This document shows positions 48,721 to 60,700 of a stretch of DNA of 64,000 bases, piece after piece. The DNA is from Ectocarpus siliculosus (lineage: Eukaryota > Sar > Phaeophyceae > Ectocarpales > Ectocarpaceae). Each line of letters begins with the position of its first letter. The first letter of the stretch is position 1. Location: the NCBI GenBank assembly GCA_000310025.1, contig FN649755.1, forward strand, positions 2,021,884-2,085,883, written 5' to 3'. Made by a program: the position numbers and the translations under genes. The notes below the pieces were generated by a model. It was not told the origin of the DNA. It worked only from the letters and a program-made list of their open reading frames with translations, and did not search any database.

Positions 48721-51700
48721 GCTGCTGCTGCTGATGCTGTTTTCTTGTTTTGTCGTCGTCGTCGTCGTCGTCGTCGTTGTTGTTGTTGTTTTTGTTGTTT
48801 GGTTGTTGTTGGCGATGATGGTCGTAGCTGTTTTGGTGATGGTGAGGATGGCGGTGAGGTGCAGGAACATGTCTGCTCTAGACCCAAGCCTGTTTCAGAC
48901 CGCGCGGTTACTGTAGTATGGCCGTCGTTTACTAGCCGTCCCCTCGTGTCGAGCCACAATGTGGAAGATTACGTACGTATGCATGTAGTTGATGCTTATG
49001 TTTAGATCATGTTTGCCTCTCAATTTATTTATTTTTTCCCGTTGCTATTGTTTTCCTTCTTTTTTTTTTTAATTCCTGCGCGCTCGTCCTGCGGCACCCC
49101 GGCCAAAGCATCGAGCATGTGCCGAAAGAGGTTATTGGCGAAATCACACACACAATGTTAACACCTTCGTCTTTTCCACCGAGCAGCCCGGGGTGGGCCC
49201 GTCGCGGATCCCTTCATAGTGCCCCTTCGATCAATGGTGATACCGCGTGTTTCCGTGTGATGCCGGGGGAGCTGTGTGTCTCCATCTGATTGGCCGAAAC
49301 GTACGCAACTACCTCAGGTTCTGCCGCACGTAAATGGGGTCAAGCACGTCAAGAAGATATCACGGGACTCCCAGGTTTGTTTCGAAGATCATATCCTGTT
49401 CTGCTGCTGTGGTCGCCGTGGTTGTTGTTGTTGCCGTTGGTGGCAGTTTCTGCTTTTCGGTGGCGAGGACGGTGGTTTTGATGGCATTGTTCTTCACATT
49501 CTTCCTTCTGTTATTATGTTCCTATCCTTCAAGATACGCCTGTTAGTGTTGCCGCATCGTGTCATGTTCTTCATGTGTCGGTAACACTGCCGTTGTGTCG
49601 CCGTCGTTGTTGTCACGCCTGGTGTTGTCCTTACAGCTGTACAAGACAGACGAGTTCACACACATTCTCTCACCCATTTTATCGCCGTCGCGAGTGCAGG
49701 TGGAAGTCATACCTGGTGTTATCCATACAGCTTTCACAGACCGCTACAGAGACTATGCATGGTGTTGTCCTTACAGCTTGTACAGACGTGCAGACCGCCA
49801 TAGAGACCATGCCAGCTGTTGTCCTCACAGCTTGTACAGACCGCCACAGACACCATGTCTGCTGTCATCCTTACAGCTTGTACAGACGGTCACATTTCGC
49901 AAATTTCGGCGTCGTCGTCGTCGTGGGGTGGGTGCAGGTGGAGATCGCGGCGGTGAAGGCGGCCCTGCGGTGGGTTCTCTACACCAACCAGATCTCCCTG
50001 ACGGACGTCTTCCGCTACAGCAACATCTACGTCCAGACAACCACCACGGCAGGTGCTTGTGCTTGTGTGCGTGTGTGTGTCTTTTATTACTAGCATCGAC
50101 CGCGCTAATCGGCCAACCAACGCTAATCGGCCAACCAATGAGAAGACGTCAGTCTCAGTGCGGTGTGTGTGTGCGTGCATCCGTTCGTTTTTTGGGTGCT
50201 GGTATCGAACACGCCGTTGTTCCGGCCGACCAGCTACAATGCATCAGTCCTTGCGTGTATGCGTTTGGGTGCTTTTTCGTTAGCATCGACCGCGCTGCAT
50301 AGCTGGCTCAATAATGAAGATACTTCAGTCTCCGTGCGGCTAAGTAACTGGGAAAACTTCTCATGGCCACATGATCCGGGACCCCCTGAGGAGGGGCCAT
50401 GGGCGAAGCTTGTGTATATTTGTGAGGTATATCTGTTTATCTCTTGGATTTTCCACCGGCCATGTTTACCGGCTGGCCAATGAAACATCGCCAGTCTTAC
50501 AGATAGATATAGAAACGCCAACGGGGTTTTGGGGGAAGCTTGTGTGTGTGTGTGTGTGTGTGTTTAATCTGTTTGTGTTTGGGCGGTGTTTCTCTTGGAT
50601 GTTCCACCGGCCATGCTTACTGACTGGCCATTTAAACATTACCAGTCTTACAGATAGATATAGGAATCCCAGCGCGATTTAGGGCTGACGATGTTTCCTT
50701 GGCCAACCGGTAAGCATGGGCGGTGGAAAATCCAAGAGCAGTGCTTCACAAACACGCACAACAATAAATATACACGAACTTCCCCCATGGCTCCACCTCA
50801 GGGAATCCTGGATCATGATGAAGGTATGTGTGTTGTAAGTTGTACCAGGTAAAGTTGCTGTCGTTGTAGCTTGTGTTGGGGTTGGTGTATTTGACGACAA
50901 GGGCACCCCTAAATTATTTGGAAAACGTTGCGATTACGCCAAAGCCTCCACAGCTACAACAAACTTACGGATACGTTGCGTGACTGGGGGCATCTTAGCA
51001 ACGACGTGAGCCGAATTGGGTCGCGGCGGTCAATGCGTACTACTGTAGCGACATGGACGAAAGTTATTTATGAAAAAACACAAAACAATAACCCATGCCC
51101 CAACTCAGGACCAGGCGTCGGTAGCACGGGTGGCGAATATTTATGCCACCGCGTATGTATTTTTGATATTGTCGTTTCAAGCACGGGGGCATCAACGGCA
51201 ACCCGTACACCCTTGCTCGATTCTCGGTAACGAACGGTAGGTTGTAACACGACTGGCTACAAGTTTTCTTTTCGTCCGTTGTTGTTGGCGTTTCGTGCGC
51301 AGAGTACACCAAGCGGAAGGACTTCAGGATGGCGTGCTGGGAACGGATAGCGAAACCGGTCGTCGCTGCCTCAGTTGCCGACAACGTTTCCTCCGCCGGG
51401 GGAGACGCAGAAGGAATGTACCAAGGTATGTATCATACTGCTACACATACCGCTGCTGCGGCTGTGACTACCTTCGGTGCTGTCGTTGGCTGGATGGTGT
51501 TGTTGTTCTTCCTTCTTCGTGGTTCGTCGGCAAGCGTTCGCTAGCATGGAACCGCAACCGTTGTGTACAGGAATTGTTTTCTTTTGTTGCGAAGTGTTGC
51601 ATCCGTTGTGCTTGTTTACCTTTGTTTGCTCTTGTTACCTTTTGCTCTGTATTTTTCATTATTGTTCTCTGTATTCTATTTTGTGCAGTTTTTTGCTTGG

Positions 51701-54700
51701 TTGAGACACTTTCTCGGTATTTTTTCTTTTACTCGTTCGTGTTATCGGCGTGTTTTTTTTCTTTTTAATTTGACCCCCCCACTCGCGCCCCGTCCCCCCC
51801 GACAGGCCCAGCCTCCCAGCAGCAGGAAGAGGCCCCCAGCGCGGAGGGGGGGGCCGCGGGTGGAGGCTTGACCGTTGGTAACGGCACGTCATCATCGACA
51901 GCGGCAACGCCAAGGGCGGCGCTGCCAGAGAGCGACTGGGGGGCAGTCGAGGGAGACGGGGCGGGCGGCGGAGGTGGTGCTGGCATCGAGGCCGAGACAG
52001 GAACCATTCCGGATGCCCCCCACCCCGCCTGTCTTCGGAGGCTTTACGGCAGCTTCCAGTGCGACCGGTGCGTGTTGGATGCTGCAGTCCATGTGTTTTT
52101 TTTTTTCCTGTTTTATTCCGGTCGTTCTTTGCTTTCGGGCTGTGGCGTGTTCGCCGCTCCGGCTGACAGCTTGGCTACATGACAAGATATTTTTCTCTTC
52201 TTCTATCATAAGCACTTTCTCCCGATGTATCTACGGCTGTTTGTTTGCATCGATCGGTGCATCGCTCCTGCGCAAAGCCCCCCCCCTCCCCCCGCCGCCC
52301 CATTGAAAGTACCCGAGGGTGATCGTTGTTTTCGTGCTGTCGGTCCGATACGCCGATTGGTTGTCTGTCGATTCGCCATCCGTTGACTGCGGCGAGGGCC
52401 GCAATGTTTTGATATTTCGCTCTCGTGGGGCTGCCGCCGCCCACAAAAGGCGAACGTGAGAATTACTAACTTCTCGTGCATCACAAGGCGGTGGATGTTG
52501 GCTGTTGAAAACGTGCGCCTGCGTTCTCTCGCCTCCCCCAATCGTCGGCCACACCGTTGGCTCAGTTGTTGACTTTCACGTTGACTACACTGCCGAGTCG
52601 TCGACTTCAACGTTGAAACGACTGATTTGTTGATAGTGAAACGACTTTTTTCGATTATTCTTGTTCGTGGAGTTTGACCCTGTGCTTCATTGTCGAGCCG
52701 TTGGCTTCGCCGTCGAAAATGTAGCTTCGAAACAACTAGGTGTCTCAATTCAAAGCACGTGTTTGACCAAATCGCTCGCTTAGTTCGTTGAGCTTAGTCG
52801 CTCACTCGGTTGTCTAGCCAAGAGTCGTTCACTTTGTATGCTGCCATTACGTTCGGCTGAAGCGTTGACTACTTTATGTCGTTGACTAATTTGTTGGTTA
52901 ACTGAAAGGTCCGTGATGGACGTGCTCAAGATCGCCGAGGGGCCCGAGGGCTTCGTGGAGCAGTTTGACCACCGGAGGTGCGTGTTCCCTTACCATCATC
53001 CGCCAGCGTCACGCCTACCCTGCAGCGGAGGGCAACATACAGACGCCTGCCGAAAGTTTCTCCAGATTTGTTTTTGTGGTTAGAATCGGCCTCGCGCGTT
53101 TCAAGCCAGATGTCTTTTGTCATAGGTGCGTAGGTGTGTCCAGCGGTTGCCGCACACGGAGAAAACGAGGGTGAGGCCCCGGCGCGTGTTTCGGCCCTGT
53201 AGGTGTGCTGTTTGGTTGTTTCGCGCAGCGATCGCACGACTACCTTTCCGACACGCGGGGGGGGGGTGTAAAGGCGCACCCCTAGCGGGGGGCTGATCTC
53301 AAAGAATGACGATCGCAGCGGCCATGCCAAGGGTCTACTTCGGGTGACTACAGCGGCCATGCATGGTTTCGCGCACCCCTCCCCCCCCCAAACACACAAT
53401 ACTGGCGAGTTTAATGGTCTAACGATTATGGCATACACGGCTATGATTACATCCCCTCCCCCCTCATGTGACCGGAAAATCCTGCTGTTTGTTGTTATTT
53501 CTTTCTGCTCAGGATGTGCGCGTTCGGCGCGGAGGTGGGCATCCTCAGAAGGCTTCACTGCGCCCCTCACTGCGTGAGGGCGGAGGGGAAGGAGGCGGCG
53601 GCGCGGAGAGAAGAGGTGGACAGAGCGAGCCACCCACGACGCTCACTGGCGAGTGGTTCTTTTGAGTATTGCGGTGGCCTTTTCAACTGTGGTTTGTTCG
53701 AGAGAGGAGGTTGTCGCCCGTCTTGCATGGCGGTGCCCGTTTACTTCTGGAGAAACGAGCGGGGCGGAGGCAGCGACCCAGCGCAGATATAGTGGTTGGG
53801 AGAGTCCTGAGTAGTTGTTCTTTTCTTTTTCAGCCAAAACAGTATTGCTTTGTCGTGAAATGTTATAATGCTGAGGTTTTGGACGCGCGTTGCGAAAGTG
53901 AGGAGGCGAGACCCTCTTGCTTATAGTCCCCCTGAAAACTCGATAACAAATACCGAGGTAGGCGTACACAACAATATTGTCCTGCTTATTTTTTATTTTT
54001 TCGTAGATTGACGATGCTGTTGCTACGGTTGGCTACGCTGTTTGGCACTCGTTATCGTTGTGGGGTTTTTCTTTTCTTTGTCTCTCATGCTCGGTAGGAA
54101 GTCATGGTCGCTCTGCAGTATTGAATGATTCTCAGTAATGACAAGGGCCTTGTTGCTGCACGTCAACTGCGGGGTGAATGTAACCGGTGCCATACGTGTT
54201 CTTGGCAAATTTCACGTGATTCCGGCGCGTCATGTACCCCTCCGCCCCGTGTTTTCGGCCCTGCTCGCTGTGGAAACGTCCACACACCAGGGAGACCGCT
54301 TCGATCTTGAGTACGTGCAACGGTTAATGAACGGCAGGCGGACGGAGGACGCCCTGTGCTGCTTCCTCTCCTGCTCTCCACAGGTTAGTTATTTACCGTA
54401 CACAGTACACCTGTAGGCAAATAATTTTTGCAAAATATAACAATTACAACAGTTGACAGGCTTGGCATGTAGCATGGAAAGTGCAAGAGGTGCTGTAGTG
54501 TCCAAGGTACGTCATTGCACCCCTTTACGCTCTACCTCGGAGGGAAAGGGCCGCAAACCTGTCGCTCGCCTTCTCACCGCAGGTTTAGTGACGCCAAAAT
54601 TGTCCAACTACTACGAAACACCGCCCGGTGATGAGTGTTTTTATGCCTTTCGCTGTTTTCATCGGTCGTGGGTCTGCTGTGGTACACCGTACTTACTTGT

Positions 54701-57700
54701 AGACACCCACATTGTTGACGCTATGTAGATATCGACGTTTGGTCCTTCCGCGTAAGTTCTGCCTACGCTGCCGCTTTTCGAATAAACCGGCGAAGGACGC
54801 CTCGCGCTGCCGCTCTCAATGACATGGTTGTGATAGTGGTATGTATGCACGGCTGTGGGTCGATTGGCTGCGGACCAATCATTGCACCCCTCGTGTGTCT
54901 CGATGAGGAAATCGGGGGGCTACGCACTGCCGTGCTGCTTTCCCTTCGCCTTTCTTCCGGATAGTGTTGCTGTTTCCGGCCCGTTAGCCACTACGGCGGT
55001 AGCGGCGCTGTCGCGATTATGTTTTGGGTGGGTCCGGGGCGTTCCGTCTCTCGTGCGTTTTCGCGAACGGAGCGGGCTTTTGCCCAGCGTTCCATGTTCG
55101 GTTTGTTCCGACAAGAGGGATAAGTCTGTCGTCATTTCTGGCTTCGGCAGTGACCCTCACAGATATCATTTGTTCATCTTGAACACCGCAGGAGAGTAGA
55201 TACTGGATAGCCGTCAAAGATAGTTGTGACGTTAAGGCAGATCACAACCGCAACACAACCTCATTTCGTGACGAGCGAATTTTATCTCTTGAAATATTCA
55301 GTTCGTGCAGAGGAATGGAATGAAACTATACATACGTGAAATTAGAAAACAGAGTACCAACAGCGATTAATCGGGCATGTGAGCACGTCATAGAAATAAC
55401 TCATCGTGGAGTCGGGCATGTAGCCGACTGTTTACCCGTGCGCCGGGTATTGTTCCGCCGTGTGTACCCAAGTTCCAGGGAGATTCGGGCAGGGTTCCGG
55501 ACGGACGTGTCGCAGACCTCAGTGAAGTATCGGGAAGGGTTTTCGGACATGTCACGGCAATATATTGCTAGAATATGCTGTCGTATACTGCAAGAATACA
55601 AGCACACAAGACAATGCTTCTCTCGTTGCGCGCATCGTGCACGAAGGTATACAAATGCAATATACAGAAGTTCGTATGAAAATAATAACCTAAACAACTG
55701 GTGATGAACACGACACCACAAACGAGGAGCAAGAACCTCTCCGCCCGACCAAGCTGCAACAGCAGTCGTTACTACACGTTCGGTAGAGATTCGAAACGGA
55801 CATACATCGACAATTTCTCTATTGATGAACACCTTTGCCGCTGAGGTTTGATTAGCCACACAAGATTCGAAAAATCTTGCTACAGACATGAAGCACAACG
55901 CCACGCTAGGTATCTTCAGTCCTCCAACCCGAAATCATCCGCGGTAGGGATCGCGGCGTTTTGCAGTATGTCGAGGGCGGCTTCAGCTGCCAACAAGTCC
56001 GGGTTCCGCCCGTAGAACCGCGCCGGCAGACACGACCGGATGTTCTTGGTGGCGATCACGGGGATCTGCTTCGTCGCGGGGATGTGCTCAAAGTTGGCCT
56101 TGAGGAACATCACCATCTCCGCCCAGTAGACATCCATGCGGCTCCTGTTGGGCATGAGAAAGTTGACGCCGACGTCGAAGTCGCGATCCTCTACCTGCGA
56201 GGCTGCCACCTGGCTTCCGAACACCTGCTGTGCGGCCGGGGCGAGGCAAGGGAAGACGTTCTTGCCCGTGCGCCCCCACCAGGACAGCACCTCGCGGCAG
56301 TCCAACTGCGTAATTCAACGAAGGAAGCAGGCGAGGTGGCTTTGTTTTCCCGTCGAAAGAGGAACATTTCCCCCGTGCAGCATACAGAAGCGAGGTGCAG
56401 AACAAGCGCCAAGAGCACAGCAATCCACATCAAAATTGGTTGTACAACGTTGCGATCACATTTCACATCCGATTGAACATGAAACAACGCAAAGAATCTG
56501 TGACTACCGACAAACATGGGCCCACACGTTCCTTTTGACGGACAAGTGTGCCCGTCACTCATACAACATCATTCCTACATCACTCGCAAAATCCCAACGT
56601 ACACACTACCACAAGATGCTTTGACTACACTACACATCCACCTACCAGACGGCTTCGAGAAAAGGCCCTGCCGGCCATGCCTGGCAGACTACCGAACTAT
56701 GAAAATGCCCATGAAATATTTCAATAACAAGAAACACGCTTGAAAACGTTGTGTTTCCGACATACCTCGACTGCCGTCATGAAGAGCGACTTGTAGCGCT
56801 CGATTTCGCCCGCCACGATCCCACCCAGCTTCCTGTCCTCACTATTCGCCCAGTCGTCTTTAGCGCCGCCGCCGCCGCTGGCTTCGCCCCGCCCAAAGGC
56901 AGCGAACCTGCTCATTCTGGCGGGGCTACAGGTTGAGCCCTCGGCGCGGAGGCGCTTTCGAGACGGTTGCCCGTCGTCCACGACTGGTGGCGCAGATCGG
57001 CGGTACCGCTCTCGCGCAGCTCCCCAGGCCCTGGTCTTAATGTCGCCCCAGCAAGCGTCAAGCTTCGCCGTCACGCCGGCGTCCGGGGTTGGCGCCAATC
57101 CCCTAATGCCGGTGGGAAGGTGCTCCGCGTCCGCCGCAGTCAGCCGGAGGGCATCCAGGTACTTGCCGGTGTTGAACGGTGGGGTGAGGAGCACGGCGGC
57201 GTCGCGGAACGGGGAGGGGTCGGCGGATTCCTCGTCCCACACTCGCCCGAAGAGCCTCTCCACGAGGGCTTTGCTCAGTTCCTTCCGTGTCTTGACGGTG
57301 ACCGGACGCAACTCGTCCGAGGGCACCATCGCCGACGGCAACGTCGGTCTGCCCCCCTCCCGCCCCATTCGCGCCTCGCCGTCCTTTTCCGCCTCCGGGG
57401 AGTTCGGCGCAGGGGGGATGTCGAACACCCTAAGCGGCCGGTCGGGGTCGAGCACCTCCGCCTTGAGCTGCGCGAACGCCATGTGCGTCTCCGCGGTCAT
57501 CGGTACGTCGCCGCACCGGCTGTCGCGCGTTATCGCGGAGAGAGGCTGCAGGAGCGAGTAGAGCTGGAGGACGTCGTTCCTGTTGTTGTCCTCGTCGAGG
57601 AGGAATTCCTCGCCGTCGTCGGCGTAGACCTTCCTCAGGACGTGCCACAGGCGGAATATGCGCTCCATCACGCGCACGAGGCTCGGCCACCCCGCGCCGC

Positions 57701-60700
57701 GCCCCTTGGCCTTCAAGATGTCGTTCAGCGCGTCGATCTCGATCTCCTCGAACATCTCCTTGAAGGCGGCGGACTGGTTCATCTTCGCCGCGGTCTTGAC
57801 CACGAGCCTAATGACCTCGCGCGCGTCCCTATTCTTGGAACTCTGGGGGTCCGCAAAGATGCCGAAAGCATCCTCCGCGGCCTTGCCCGCCAGGTCGCAG
57901 CCGCACCAGTCCCACCCGATCTTGTGCGACGCCATGAGGACGTCCACACACATCGCCCTGACGTCGGGGTCGCTGCCGGTTGTCCCGCCGGCGAGGTCGG
58001 AGAGCTTGATGCCGTTCTCCGCCAGCGTCGCCCTGAAGATGGTGAAAAGGGCTTCGGTTGCCGTCTCTGTCCCCTGAATCGCCGCGGAAGGGGCGTAGTG
58101 CTTTACCTGGCGAGCGAGAAAAAAAAAATGGGAGAGGGGGAACAGGAGCAGGTTTGCAATATCAACGGCCTACACATTGACGAGCAGCGACACTTGGCAT
58201 GCTGCAGTCACGCAGAAAGTAATCTGCAGAAATCTGCGCATGTTTCTCGATGCGGTGCGTTTCAACATCTCCCGCCCCGCCACTACGGCAAGCAACGACA
58301 GAGGGAGGTATACAGCTATGTTCAACATTTTTTTGCCGGAATGTATCTACCGTTTTGAAGATGTTTTGTCTGAAAAGGGGAACAAGGCGATAGAGACGGT
58401 ACCGCATGAGAAACTGGCAGGCATTGCTCGCCGAAGAACACTGCTAGCAGCAATATTACAAACAATGCGTGCCCACGCTCTACGTGGGCAACCGAGGAGG
58501 GGACCGGGGAAATGTACTTACAGCAAGAAGAGCGTGTTGCAGGGTGAAGTTGCTGTCCACATAGGAGACATGGACACTGAGGTATTTACGCCAAGAGACC
58601 TTGCATGTCCACAGGTCAAGCCCATAGTGGATGATGGGCAGAGTTGCCTTCTTGATCTCTTCCTGCATGTTCCCGAGCACTGCCTGCGGGGGAAGGTAGC
58701 TGTCAGAAATGACTGCAGCGATGCTCAGATCGGCTTAATAATCGTGGATAGCCACCGCACTGGTGTCATTTCAGCATGGCTCTCGACACGGATACAAACA
58801 ACAAGTTTCACGCACCCAATCAGAATCAAGTTTCTCGTAAAATCACGTTGATGATACTTCGGTTGTTTTCAAGTGAGGCTCTTAGAAAGTGGGAGTTTGT
58901 GATGCCACTTCTAACGCCATCCTAGCGGTATCCTAGTTGTAACAAAAGGAACGCTTCCTTCGCTGCTAAACAAGTCTGTTTTTCGAACAACCGTAGGTTA
59001 TGCATATCACGCTTTGGACAGCCTTATCGAGCAGCAGCTGTCCCCAGCAACGACCGGTCGTAGCGTGCCTACCCTTACCAACTCAATTTGCGAATATCCT
59101 ATCGCCTCTCGGTCGGTATTTCCACCACACAAGATGCACCATACATACGGCGCGAAGAGCTTGGTCACTGCTGTCGTTTCCGCGGATAGAGAGATATGAC
59201 ACAAAAATCTAATCGGCGATAAACTAGTATCTCAGACCCCAATCAACCGTTGGAGCTCGATTATAGAGCGTATTTTCAGGGGCCAACAAAGGACAGCCTT
59301 GCCACTTTTGCGCAGTGTACGAGGTGACTTGATGATCGCTGCGCATTCCCTCACCTGTTTCGTGGCGACGTACAACTCTATAAGGAGGTGTTTCATGCGC
59401 CAAGAGGGGAGGGCTGGAAAGGGTGTGGTGTGGGCGGTTAGTAACCCCACCAGCTCCTGCCAAGTCGTGCCAGTCGAGAAAAAGTCGACGGGTAGAAACT
59501 TCTCCACTAGCCACTTCGCAGCCAGGAGCCCAAGAACTCTAAAAGAGGGATACAAAGTCGAAGCAGAACAAGGAGCAGCGGCAGAGCAGTTGCGGAAGGA
59601 GATGTTGGGAAGAGCGTGACAAACTACCTCAGCGCGCTTGGGCAAGGTTACCTCGGGGAGGACAACTGGCATCCGCAAGCAGTCCCGCCCACTTGCTTTC
59701 GGCGGCATATTAAATTCGATTAGATGCTCAGGGCCTGTTCTCACGCAATCGCGGCACCGATGAGTGGTAAGTTTTCTTCAGAAAAATCGCTGTTTTGGAC
59801 AACCCCACATGCCGAAACGATCTTCAGAAACTCCAAGGTGCAGCGGAACCGCTGTCGAGGGGTTAGGTCGCCAAACAAGGTGAGGGCGCTATGTAGACCA
59901 TGTACACCACGGAAGCTGCGGTACAAGTCAGCATGCACCGGCAGATGGCGTGTTGATTCAACAACTCGTCCTCAGTCTTGCTCTACAGCTCTTGTTGGAC
60001 TGTCTCTTTGCGTATGACCGGCTATTGGCTTTCGGTGCTGAGGTTTGAAAGCACCATGCACAGCTGCCGTGGCGCGAAAAATTGACGCGCTCACACAATA
60101 AGTGCGCTACCCCTATTTCCAAGCAGCAGCAGGCAGTGTACAATGATCGTGGGTGCCTCACGGCCGTTTGTACTCGGCCTAGTCAGAGGTAACGCCAACA
60201 TGAAGCTTGGGGTGTGCAGAAGCGGTGCACTCCCAACCTGGTCTTTCCTTTTGTGTTTTCTTTTTAAGAGAGTGGCGCACAGAGATTAGCGATTTTGACT
60301 GTTTTCGAGAACGACCGAATGAGGTACCCAGCATTGCGCATGAGATGCAGAAGACGAGTTGGTTGAGGAGTCGTGCGTCCAAAACCACACATTCATCGCA
60401 CTGTGCGGCGTGTGGGCCTTGTTGTTTCCACTAGTAGATCATGCAGCCCAAATTCGCACACGAAGAAAATAAACCCAACCTAAATTCAAGGCTAGAGAGG
60501 CGAAACGATGGGTGCCACAACCAGGGAGTATTTGCTATTGTAAATCGGTAGAGGAAGTGATGGAGCAGAGACGAACCCGTCGGCACGCGCAGATCAGTTG
60601 CTGGGGCCGTGCTGTCGAAGGCTGCAGCTCCAGCCCGGAACGCCCAACCAAATTGGGTCCGTTCCTTTACGTCCCACTGCCGTTCGCACCGGCACAGGCC

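Noticed and set aside
48241-49005. 254-codon plus-strand frame and the overlapping long minus-strand frames
   Set aside because: They run through the TTG/CTG triplet tract. Composition is pure low complexity and NPRL2 exon 6 is explained in another frame.
54384-54416. Read-through of NPRL2 exon 13 to a stop at 54414-54416
   Set aside because: It gives a short unconserved tail. The exon at 63028 has a strong pyrimidine tract, matching phase and a plausible NPRL2 C-terminus. Kept as an alternative in the gene entry.
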